64,000 nt of DNA from Holothuria scabra (lineage: Eukaryota > Echinodermata > Holothuroidea > Aspidochirotida > Holothuriidae), in NCBI GenBank assembly GCA_037179385.1, contig CM074188.1, positions 22,399,318-22,463,317 of the forward strand, in the 5' to 3' direction. This document shows, piece after piece, positions 32,901 to 38,479 of this stretch; position 1 is the stretch's first letter, and every line of letters begins with the position of its first letter. Below the pieces are notes generated by a model that was given only the letters and a program-made list of their open reading frames with translations, was not told where the DNA came from and did not search any database. The position numbers were made by a program, and so were the translations under genes.

Positions 32901-35349
32901 GCAACACTATCTTAGTGTTGAGCCAAGCCAAAGGAAAATACTGGTCTCAGTGCTACTATACAGCTGATTAAAATGCAATTTTTGCACCAAAAAGACAATT
33001 TGGACACAATGCACTGCACCAAGCTATACTTGAGATCCCTTCTTTTGATATGGAGGGATTAAAATAGAACGATTTTACCGTGTAAACTCAAATTTTGGAA
33101 TACCTGTTGAAGGTGTGAGATTGGTTTGTTTATCACAGTGATTTGGAGGATGTGCACATGTGCATAGCCACCCAAAACAACTTACTGAACTGCCTTATAG
33201 AAGTCTCTCCAATGGACTCCTGCAACAGGTCTTATTACCTCCAAGTATTATGCATTACAAGATTTACAGAAATTGCATCTTTTGAATTTTTGAAAGTTTT
33301 GTGTAACAATCAACTGAATTTCTTTCTAGAGGAACCATATTCCTAGAAATTAGGTACTGTAATGCCTTTGTTTGAATTATATATCAATTTTATGTATTTA
33401 AATGTTGGTTGGACATGGGCTGCAACTTGTGAGGAACAGGGGAGACATGTTCCCTCAATATTTGAGGCATTTCCCATTGTTTTTGATTTTTCACACAGTA
33501 TTTTGGGGGAATGCAGTAATGTCCCTCAATACTGAGAAAAAATTGCAGCCCTTGCTTTCTTTTCTAGGTGAGCATTATTTCCCTCCGTTATTTCTGTATC
33601 AATGTCAAAGGTATATTCATTGTCTGTCAGAAGAAACCTTAACATTTCACTTTTTCTTCAATCAGGCAAATACCCCCAAGAGGCACACTGACAGTCACGA
33701 CAGATTCCACAGGATGTAAGGGATCAGTCAATGATGTCCAGTCTCTGGAGCATGTGGTTGCAAAACTTTCTATAAAATACTCCAGGAGAGGGGACTTAGA
33801 TATAGCTCTTACATCACCACTAGGAACGAGGTCTACATTGCTTCCACGCAGGGGAAAGGATTACAGTAACAGAGGTTTCACAGACTGGGAGTTCTTAACC
33901 ACTCACTGCTGGTCAGAAAAACCTTCTGGCACCTGGACTTTAGAAATAAAAAACACAGGATCAGAGCACAACACTGGTATGGTGACCTGCCTTTTGTTTT
34001 TCACCTTTATTTGTTTATTACAGTGAACAGAGGGGCTAAAGGTTGCACAGGTACAATTTGCAAAAAGTGAATGCAGCCTAACCTTGTGTAGTCAGTATTC
34101 ACAAAAAGAAAAGGTTTAAAACTATTGGGATAACTTTGCAGAAGTATTAGTGTGCTATTAATTAAGTGCAAAAAGTAATCTGAGGAATGTGATAATATGT
34201 ACTTGTGCATTGTAGCATTAATAACATACCTTAGAATGAAACTTACTTGTGAGTGAATGGGTCTTTAGCACCTCATCTCAAGAACAGTGAATACAGTTGG
34301 TTTCTGTGTCAAACTGCAAACTTCACTGTCCCTGGGAATTTCTTGTTGAATACTTTTCATGACTCATGTTAGCATCTTAAATTTCACTACCTTTTTGTTG
34401 AGATTTATACTGAGTCAAACCATTTTTTAATGGTACATGGGCAGAGCAGGAAAACAGAAGTTGAACCATGGTATATATTCACTTAGAATCAGGTAGTAAG
34501 GTAAGGTTTTTAGGCTCAGTATCCTTCCAGCCATTCAAGAAATGTTAGGTCAAGAGTCCAACTTGAGGTTGAGTACTTGCACTTGGAACTTCAGCATTGT
34601 TTACGCAGTGTTTATAATATCACCCCCACCTCTTAACCTCTTTTTCACCTCACTGACATCTTTCAATCTTCTTACCAGTTGCCACCGGCATATTACACCA
34701 AAAAAAAAAAACAACAACAACAACTGTATTGTTCAGTGGTAAAACTATTTTTACATGTCAGTTCAAATAATGGTACATCTTTTTCCAATCCACAGGTCAG
34801 TTGACATCATGGGAACTCATATTGTATGGGACAGAAGTCCACCCCATTCAGAAACATTCAGGACCTCAGGAATGCCCACCATCACACTTCCTTGGAACCA
34901 GCGTAACTGAAAACAAAACCATACTCCATGAATGTTTGCCATGTCATTCCACTTGTAAAACTTGTTTTGGAGGTCATAGCAACCAATGTATCGAATGTCA
35001 GTTCAACCTCCAAAAGAGGGACACTTACTGCATCCAAAATGTTGCATTCCTGAAGACTAGTTCAGTGATGCTTGTAGCTGCAGTTATAGGAGTACTTCTT
35101 TTACTACTGTTTGTAGTCCTGTTAGGAGTTTTCCTTTTCACTCATCCAAGAAAAGCAGTTGCTTCACAGGAATACTCTAAGCTCTTGGAAGAAGATATTG
35201 ATTCCAGTGATGCTGAAGAAATTTTACCACAAGTTGCAGAGTATCAGGATAACCCGGAAGAAGTGAAACCACCCCCACACATAACCCCACCCACAGTCAA
35301 AACAACCAGAGAATTACCGAGTGTAGGTGAGAATCACACAACTGCGTAA
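2865..35349 (+). CDS. furin: Furin-type proprotein convertase gene, 3' part (spliced, 9 exon positions)
   Basis: Joined exons 2865-2941 (or 7994-8070), 22124-22212, 24053-24225, 25899-26111, 27056-27156, 29095-29198, 31587-31704, 33666-33976 and 34796-35349 give an uninterrupted 1740-nt frame. Every intron has GT and AG ends and matching phases. The product is a calcium-dependent serine endoprotease of the kexin/subtilisin family, which in animals cleaves precursors after paired basic residues in the trans-Golgi, at the surface and in endosomes. Visible are HGTRCAG (catalytic His), ASGNGG (oxyanion Asn), [11 protein letters not shown] (catalytic Ser), a P domain with RRGDL, one Cys-rich furin repeat, a transmembrane helix and an acidic cytoplasmic tail. 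The membrane anchor and tail argue for furin rather than PC1/2 or PACE4. The signal peptide, prodomain and catalytic Asp exon are not found in 1-2864 and must lie upstream. Confidence 0.95.
2942..5870. other. Furin intron, nothing gene-like
   Basis: AT-rich intron between exon versions A and B. It contains an ATT microsatellite near 3183-3202, and a T run followed by a G run at about 5362-5387. 5039-5070 has a CAGGGCTTGAAATGAGC fragment resembling the CAGGGCTCGAAAT ends of the element at 42077. No further copy of the 77-nt exon was found. Confidence 0.5.
5871..6104 (-). mobile_element. M2 MITE (TTAA target, piggyBac-like ends)
   Basis: Ends AACCCTTTACTGTTGT and ACAACGGTAAAGGGTTAA are near-perfect inverted repeats. 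The body (GGGCATATTTCCACGCC, AAAAGCGGACGTAGCATGCT, CGGGTAGCTACTGGCAG) recurs in reverse at 18358-18616 and 18966-19202. A TTAA flank is typical of piggyBac-type insertion; the class assignment is inferred. Confidence 0.8.
6105..6368 (+). mobile_element. M3 MITE fragment fused to M2
   Basis: Starts AAGTTGTTTCCATAAAAC directly at the M2 end, continues with TTTTGAAGCAACAACTGAAT, GTATTTCAGGAGTTAAATAT, GGTAAACCAAGCAGTAACAT, and ends GGGGTGACTGTTATATCCCT. The same M2/M3 junction occurs reversed at 18845-18966. Confidence 0.75.
6366..6670 (+). mobile_element. M4 MITE, full copy
   Basis: Left end TTAAAGGGCCAATTCTCTCA and right end GTGAGAGGACTGGGCCTTTA form terminal inverted repeats, including CACCCCAAAC / GTTTGGGGTG. 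Other copies are at 50859-51167 and 55263-55574. Confidence 0.85.
6671..7993. other. Furin intron upstream of exon B
   Basis: AT-rich intron. Open frames around 7282-7803 on both strands show no conserved motif and are treated as chance. The last 40 nt supply the pyrimidine tract for exon B. Confidence 0.5.
7994..8070 (+). CDS. furin: Furin catalytic-domain exon, version B (duplicate of 2865-2941)
   Basis: Exactly 77 nt again, entering in phase 0 after gtgaag and leaving in phase 2 at AG|gtttga. It encodes [19 protein letters not shown] then EDKNTNR. Asp174, Asp177, Asp179 and Asp181 equivalents are all present, and the position of human Asp191 is Thr. The acceptor is less typical than that of version A: the pyrimidine-rich stretch (ctcttttgtcctctcct) ends about 14 nt before the AG. 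The frame stays open for some distance upstream, but the length match, phase match and homology boundary favour 7994 as the start. Including both A and B adds 154 nt and breaks the frame, so exclusive use is expected. It could also be a decayed copy, though no stop or frameshift is seen. Confidence 0.8.
8071..13509. other. Large furin intron, first part
   Basis: No exon or RNA gene was recognised in 5.4 kb. Opposed open frames at 9045-9371 look like chance. Short runs include CTTTTTTGG duplicates near 10240-10262. Possible old repeats are present without clear ends. Confidence 0.45.
13510..13755 (+). mobile_element. M3 MITE, degenerate copy
   Basis: Ordered M3 words: GAGTCACCCAAATGTATTTTG, AAGCAAACAGCTAAATATCAC, TTCACAATTAAATTTGTCAC, ATGATCC...GTCAATCGTGAAACAGGACA, CTTCAAGTTGGAG. 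Confidence 0.7.
14750..15020 (+). mobile_element. M3 MITE copy
   Basis: Begins TTTAAGGGTCAAGAGC, has CAACTTATTTTGAAGCAACA and GCAAGGTAAACCAAGCAGTT, ends TTGACCTGCTCTG. The GAGC and GCTC ends are inverted. Confidence 0.78.
15853..16368 (+). mobile_element. M3 MITE split by a nested M1 insertion
   Basis: The M3 left part (AAAAGCAGTCACTCAGACTT, TTGAAACAGCAACCAGATC) stops at 15902; an M1 element fills 15903-16162; M3 resumes (TCATTTCAGGAATTAAATAT, GGTAATCAATGAG) and ends GGGTGACTGCATCTCCCCTT. M1 is therefore younger than this M3 copy. Confidence 0.75.
15903..16162 (+). mobile_element. M1 MITE, full copy
   Basis: Starts TATAGACGAATCCGATTAGG and ends CTGGATTTGTCTATA, giving 14-15-bp inverted ends with TA at the borders, as in Tc1/mariner-like insertions. 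The body has GGGGTCCATCAG, CAGTGAAATTGAATGAATT, GGTAAGCAAGGAAATGGAAA, AAATCAGACCATCACTTGCT. Confidence 0.85.
17890..18350 (+). repeat. Dispersed AGGTCA-type repeat units
   Basis: Degenerate relatives of the 145-bp unit: GTGAAAGGTCATTTGGCGTCAC, TGGTGGAGGTCAAAGATCAT, GAGGTCAAAAAGGTCAAATG, and ATGATCCCTATTGCTTGTGG. Units are spaced irregularly. Confidence 0.6.
18358..18616 (+). mobile_element. M2 MITE, full copy with TTAA on both sides
   Basis: Left TTAACCCTTTACCGTTGT and right ACAACGGTAAAGGGTTAA are perfect inverted repeats. About 259 bp, GC-richer than its surroundings. Confidence 0.87.
18702..18844 (+). mobile_element. M2 MITE, right-truncated
   Basis: Begins TTAACCCTTTACCGTTGTTT and matches the first half of 18358-18616, then stops at GGGACAATAGTTTA, where M3-derived sequence begins. 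Confidence 0.78.
18845..18965 (-). mobile_element. M3 fragment between two M2 copies
   Basis: Reverse complement of 6105-6225: AACTCCTGAAATACCATGGA, GAAGATATTATACTTGGAAG, TTCAGTTGTTGCTTCAAAAC, TTTATGGAAACAACTTAACC. It joins the next M2 at the same point as at 6105. Confidence 0.78.
18966..19202 (+). mobile_element. M2 MITE, full copy
   Basis: TTAACCCTTTACCATTGTTT at the left and CACAACGATAAAGGGTTAA at the right; the internal CGGACCC block is shortened relative to 18358. Confidence 0.83.
19470..19665 (+). repeat. AGGTCA-type repeat remnants
   Basis: GGTAGAGGTCAAAGGTTACTTGGGATCA and GAGTGCAGGTCAAGGGTCACTTGGAGTCA recall the 145-bp array unit. The open frame running through 19589-19945 is made of this repeat and low-complexity sequence. 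Confidence 0.55.
20546..20795 (+). mobile_element. tRNA-headed SINE, full-length copy
   Basis: The head carries a pol III A-box-like TGGTCAAGTGGTTA (about 20554) and a B-box-like GGGAATTCGAGTC (about 20597). The body reads TGGTGCTCAGCATAAGCAAT, GTAGGGAAAACAAGC, CGGCTCGACTTGAACCAATA and ends ACTCCATCAGACTAACTAA. Related copies lie at 22255, 47315, 48585, 53033, 63433 and 63788. Confidence 0.78.
20825..20975. repeat. Short repeat shared with 53631-53775
   Basis: Shared ordered words: GACTGGCTGATAAATCAGCTG or GACTGGTTGACAACCAGCTG, TCTGCATTTGCCAGTGTTGG, GTTTGTTTT, AAAGGAGGGCATCCTTT, CTCTGACATCATGTG. Type unknown. Confidence 0.6.
21532..21794 (+). mobile_element. M3 MITE, best-preserved copy
   Basis: ATTTAAAGGTAAAGAGCAGTC at the left and GACTGCTCCTGCCCTTTAAA at the right are inverted ends. 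The body has AACTTATTTTGAAGAAAAAGC, GGTAAACCAAACAGTTATTT and CAATCATGAAACTGGACAGTC. Confidence 0.82.
22124..22212 (+). CDS. furin: Furin exon with catalytic histidine
   Basis: The acceptor is atttatattacag and the donor G|gtatgt; 89 nt, phase 2 to 1. The junction codon AG|G gives the Arg before [18 protein letters not shown], and the exon ends [14 protein letters not shown] holds the catalytic His (human His194). NNT is a possible N-glycosylation site. The exon limits equal those of vertebrate furin, where the preceding exon ends at Arg193. Either upstream version A or B can be spliced to it. Confidence 0.95.
22255..22345 (+). mobile_element. tRNA-headed SINE, 3' fragment
   Basis: CTCAGCATGAGCAATGGAGT, AGGGAAAACA, CCAATTGGTTAGAAACTGGG and ACTCCATCTAACTA match the SINE tail, just downstream of the catalytic-His exon. 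Confidence 0.65.
22355..22549 (-). mobile_element. M1 MITE, internally shortened, reversed
   Basis: TATAGACGAATTTGGATGCT at the left, then reversed M1 body (GATTCCCTTAATTTCACTGA, GGGTTTGAAAT, TAGACAATAAATGAAGATGA, GTGGACCCC), ending GATCGGATTCGGCTGT...TATA. Confidence 0.78.
22550..24052. other. Furin intron, nothing recognised
   Basis: No exon between the His exon and 24053. Open frames at 22645, 23429 and 23667 lack conserved motifs or splice signals. Confidence 0.4.
24053..24225 (+). CDS. furin: Furin exon with S1, S4 and S5/S6 acidic pocket residues
   Basis: The acceptor is ttttcctttgcag and the donor ATT|gtaagt; 173 nt, phase 1 to 0. It encodes [16 protein letters not shown] through [17 protein letters not shown] to AFADGVVI. 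By alignment to human furin from memory, residues for Asp233, Glu236, Asp258 and Asp264 are kept, and Glu230 and Glu257 are replaced by Asp. These acidic residues give furin its preference for Arg at P1 and P4, so full multibasic specificity is expected. The end of the exon ([12 protein letters not shown]) is the least conserved stretch. Confidence 0.95.
25197..25461 (+). mobile_element. M1 MITE copy
   Basis: TATAGACGAATCTGATCAGC at the left; CAGTGAAATTGAAGGAATCA, GCAGGTAAGCAAGGGAATTG, AAATCAGACCATCACTTGCT; the right end CCGCATTGGTCTTTACTA is worn. Confidence 0.8.
25899..26111 (+). CDS. furin: Furin exon with oxyanion asparagine
   Basis: The acceptor is ttttattctaag and the donor GTG|gtatgt; 213 nt, 71 codons, phase 0 to 0. 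It encodes [17 protein letters not shown] (oxyanion-hole Asn, human Asn295), [11 protein letters not shown] (equivalents of Asp301, Asp306 and Tyr308) and [19 protein letters not shown] (Glu331 equivalent, calcium site). All key pocket and calcium residues of the family are present. The exon begins and ends at the conserved vertebrate positions. Confidence 0.96.
26665..26866 (+). mobile_element. M1 MITE, left-truncated
   Basis: Enters at TTAGCCTTAAATCGTCTTC, then CAGTGAAATTGAGGGAATCA, GGTACAGGTAAGCAAAGGAA, and ends TTTCCGGATTTGTCTAC. The left TIR is replaced by unrelated sequence. Confidence 0.75.
27056..27156 (+). CDS. furin: Furin exon with catalytic serine
   Basis: The acceptor is gctctttcttacag and the donor AA|gtaagt; 101 nt, phase 0 to 2. 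It encodes [19 protein letters not shown] and [21 protein letters not shown] carries the nucleophile Ser (human Ser368). NHS is a potential N-glycosylation sequon. The split codon AA|T gives Asn at the next junction. Confidence 0.96.
27157..29094. other. Furin intron, nothing recognised
   Basis: No exon or clear repeat. A 71-codon open frame at 28586-28801 has no motif and no matching splice context. Confidence 0.4.
29095..29198 (+). CDS. furin: Furin exon, end of catalytic domain
   Basis: The acceptor is gctttgtcaacag and the donor G|gtaagt; 104 nt, phase 2 to 1. It encodes [18 protein letters not shown] and [21 protein letters not shown](M/L)QH is a family signature near the end of the subtilisin-like domain. 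The following 2.4-kb intron holds an inserted hAT-like element at 29480-30515. Confidence 0.95.
29480..30515. mobile_element. hAT-like non-autonomous DNA transposon in a furin intron
   Basis: Starts CAGGCCCGTAGCCAG and ends GTGGCTACGTGCCTG, an imperfect terminal inverted repeat. It is flanked by a perfect 8-bp duplication CTAACAAC (29472-29479 and 30516-30523), the size made by hAT transposases. About 1036 bp with no transposase frame; subterminal G- and C-runs (GGGGGGGCACAT) mirror each other. Confidence 0.85.
31225..31475 (+). mobile_element. M4 MITE, degenerate
   Basis: M4 words in order: AACTACAGTTTAACT, TTCAATTGGC, GTTTGATTGGCA, AAGTAGCTTATATTACACAGC, CAAGCAATAAACTAGAATTG, GGATAAGTTGCAGACAA. 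Both ends are eroded. Confidence 0.6.
31587..31704 (+). CDS. furin: Furin exon, catalytic/P-domain junction
   Basis: The acceptor is ttgtttttcag and the donor AT|gtaagt; 118 nt, phase 1 to 2. It encodes [31 protein letters not shown] and STQVISAPM. The (V)SHS(Y/F)G(Y/F)GL(L/M)DA motif is conserved across furin-like convertases and leads from the catalytic domain to the P domain. Confidence 0.94.
31705..33665. other. Furin intron, nothing recognised
   Basis: Several 60-80 codon open frames on both strands (32173, 32236, 33143, 33402) show no family motif. The one at 33402 runs into the P-domain exon by read-through only. Confidence 0.4.
33666..33976 (+). CDS. furin: Furin P-domain exon
   Basis: The acceptor is ttcttcaatcag and the donor G|gtatgg; 311 nt, phase 2 to 1. 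It encodes most of the P (homoB) domain, a beta-barrel required for folding and calcium dependence of convertases. Landmarks are [20 protein letters not shown] with the conserved [30 protein letters not shown] and [15 protein letters not shown]. The overlapping upstream open stretch from about 33402 is intron read-through. Confidence 0.95.
34796..35349 (+). CDS. furin: Furin terminal exon: end of P domain, Cys repeat, TM helix, cytoplasmic tail
   Basis: The acceptor is tccaatccacag; the exon enters in phase 1 and stops at TAA 35347-35349, 183 residues. In order it has the end of the P domain ([13 protein letters not shown]), one furin-type repeat (ECPPSHF, then [11 protein letters not shown] and QCIECQF) with an NKT glycosylation sequon, a hydrophobic helix at about 35059-35142 and a tail of about 67 residues. 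The tail holds YSKL (YxxPhi type) followed directly by [12 protein letters not shown], an acidic cluster with Ser in casein-kinase-2 context. Vertebrate furin uses YKGL and an acidic cluster for trans-Golgi retrieval, so the same role is inferred. Human furin has two Cys repeats; only one is visible. GTAG|GTGAGA at 35323-35332 could act as an alternative donor. Confidence 0.93.
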
Positions 35350-38300
35350 CAGGTGATCATCTTGCTTTCATTCCTATCTCCTACAAATTCAAGTTTCTTA
35401 CAATTAAGTGAAATCATGTTCCATGCTTGTGGTCAAACTATGTCCATGCAGTTCAAAAATTTTTTAATAAAACCTACTTTTATGTTTTGAATAAATGCAG
35501 AACAATTTTTGCAGTCCAGAAATCTTTTTGTGCACTAAATTATTATTGTATATCCTAGGACATTGGGACAACAGTTGGTTTTTCAGTGAACATAATCTTA
35601 GAAAGAAGCAGTTTGTGTATCAGACATCTTGTCAGAAATATGGCCATGACCTGACCACCTAGGCTAGTCCATAAAAATGTAAGAGACAATCAGCTAAGTC
35701 ATTTACCTAAGTAAGTTTCCATTTTCAAAGTGTTGTTAACTGGGATTATTTTCAAAATGGTCTGAAAAATGCTATTTTGAGAACAACTCTACAATAAAAC
35801 TGACCATAAAAGTAAAACAGACTAGCCTAGGAGTTCCTTTGATGTCATTGGTGCTTTCTCAGTCAATAACCATTTTTAGTGGAACTTTGTGGGAGATGGT
35901 GTTAAATCAAAATTTTATATTTACCTGCAAAGCAGGTTTGGAAGAAACAGCAGTAATAAGAGATAATACAGTCTCTTTTTTAAAGTAATACATTTGTAGA
36001 TTCTTAACAACAGGGTGCAGTTAGAATAGTGTGCTTACTTACATAAAACATGATCAGTTAGCATCTTTATAGGCTTTTTAAAACTTAAAATAGAAACATG
36101 AAATGATATATTCTTAACTGCTTCAACTTAAATATCTTTTCATGCAGTCTGGTAGGTCTGGTTATGATCTATAAGACTGTCCAGTATGTTTCTCGTATTT
36201 GATTTGTCCTGAAGGATGGTTGAGGTCACAGTTGTAGTTTGTCTTCATTGGTACATTATCTAATTCCTAAGAACAATCAGAGAGTTCTGTCTTCTTTGGC
36301 CTCAGACCTTTGCGAGAAGCCTAATAATTGTTGTACCTCCCAGCAAAAAGCACCTTTACTTCATAACTAACATTCACTTTATCAAAAGCTGTTAAGTTTC
36401 CAATGTTTTGATATGATATAAGCTTTTTAAATAATTGGGTGCAATTTTGGGGTCATCAACATTATTGATTTGGGGGTTTAGTTTGGAGAGCTATTAGCGG
36501 GCAGAAGCGAAATTAAAGTGTGATGTGCGTCCTCATCAAATACTTGTACTAAGAAACAATACTGTACAAGAAAATTTATTCTTCTTGAAAAATTTTTCAG
36601 CAGTTACTCTTGCTGTTTGTAAGCAATACTGCTGTAGTAAATTTTCAGTCTGATATGTCTCTGGTTGCCCTTGCAGTTGTCAGTAGGGTTACAGAAATGG
36701 ACACGGTGATATTTGTTTCTGCTATTGGTTATCGTTTTTGTATAGATTTCTGCTCACCAGTAAGAAAAGTTTGCTATATACTATTAGGTCAGGTTATAGG
36801 TGTAGGTAGGTGAATCTTTTCTGTAGTTCAGGATTCGGTAGTCATGTAAATATATGTCTTATGGTTTTTCGTTTGGTTTATTTCCTTTAGATTTTTTCTG
36901 TAATCAGAACCTTAACCTCTTGTCTATCTAATTCTTTAAATGAGTCACAAATGATGTAAAAGGTTGAGTGGCAGGAGTACTCTTCCTTCATAAGCAATGA
37001 AAAGAGAAAACCAAAAAAAAAAGGGCAAGTTATTACAAATTGCAAGAAATGAATTGTTTATTTTTTTAAAGAGAACTAGATCATAAGCTGCATGAAAATA
37101 CTATTATTAAAAGCTGCAGTATTTACGATGCTTCAAAAATTGTAAAATATGATAAACGGAGAGAATATTGCATTTGCTTTACAGTTCAGAGTCATACATT
37201 TATTAAAGCCAGTGGTTTTAGCACATAGTTTACTAGATTATTCAAAATAAGGCAGTATTGGAAGCTTATTGTCAAGACATAAGTTCCACACAGATAGAGA
37301 AGTTTAATTATTTTCAATATTATTTTTTTTTTTGTTGCAGAAGAATAATTTGTTTACTCAAAATACCAAAAATTCAAGTGATGCAACGTTTTGTTATGTT
37401 AATGCATAATATTTCAAAGAGGTGGAGCTATTGCTGGGGCTTATTTTTAAGACTGAATATGCAATAAATACACTACTTCTCTCTAAAGTTTACTGCTTCA
37501 CAACTAAAAGATGTCTTGTTGTCTCATGAAAATGCATTAAACGCTATGCCGAATTCTGGATGATGTCACAAAGTACCTTTTTTTTAAATTCAATGCTGAG
37601 ATGATTGGATGCACTGGTGATAATGCGAACGTTTTCAATACACTGTCAGCATGGCTGGAAAAAAACAGCAATTTGGGAATGTCATTGCAGGGAAATTTTG
37701 GTATTTGGAGGGAAATTTGACTACTTCTATATGTAAACATGTGAATTCTTTGGGAAATTTTGATTTTGATGTGACATTGATAGTGTTTTGAATCGGTTTG
37801 CCAATCGAAGTTATGACATGGGTTATCTTTGAGGTCATCCAAAATGCGGCATAGATTTTATTGCATTTTTAAGAGACAATGGATCATCTTTTATAATAAA
37901 TGTTTTCTTTTACAAAACTTATTTTCACAGAAGTTCCTTGTAAGTCTATTGTCATACTTGAAAGTTTTTTTTCCCTTGAGAGGTCATGTGTTATAATTTG
38001 GTCTCATTTAAGAGAATGCAAAATGTAAATTAGGGGGTGGGGATCAAGACCCAGTTAGGCTGTTTGGCAAAGTATTAGCTGACATTTTGAATGGTAACCT
38101 TGGCTCTTGAAGTATGCGAGCAGATTCTGTAGGAAGAAGAGTATAAATATATAATACATAAATTTAATAAACGTACAAGAAAACTTTTTCTGATACTGTC
38201 TAGGTTTTTGTTTTGTGGTTTACTTAAATTTGTCCATTTATTTGAAATTGTGAACTGAATGAGATAATGTTGAAGTTCCTGAATATTATTAAAAGGTCAT

Positions 38301-38359
38301 TGCCACATAAATTTTTACATTAGTGATGGAAATTTGCACATGATGACTTGTATGTTTTT
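35350..38359. other. Furin 3' flank, no gene recognised
   Basis: AT-rich 3-kb stretch after the furin stop. It may hold 3' UTR. No conserved coding or RNA motif was found. Overlapping minus-strand frames near 37537-37842 are not convincing. Confidence 0.4.
35466..35495 (+). promoter_or_regulatory. Candidate polyadenylation signals of furin
   Basis: AATAAA occurs at 35466-35471 and again at 35490-35495, about 120 nt after the furin stop codon. Either would give a very short 3' UTR. A longer UTR into 36-38 kb cannot be excluded because the region is AT-rich with further AATAAA-like words. Confidence 0.45.
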
Positions 38360-38403
38360 GATTCCTTGCCGTAGGCAGGCAAGGAATCTATGCGATGGTG
38401 ATG

Positions 38404-38407
38404 TCGT

Positions 38408-38465
<58 letters not shown>
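38404..38465 (+). repeat. TG microsatellite
   Basis: A nearly pure (TG)n run of over 25 units starting at CGTGTGTATG and ending in CGCGCG, at the left side of the array element. The CVCVCV and HTHTHT open frames are its translations. Confidence 0.95.
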
Positions 38466-38467
<2 letters not shown>

Positions 38468-38479
38468 ATGTGACGCTTT

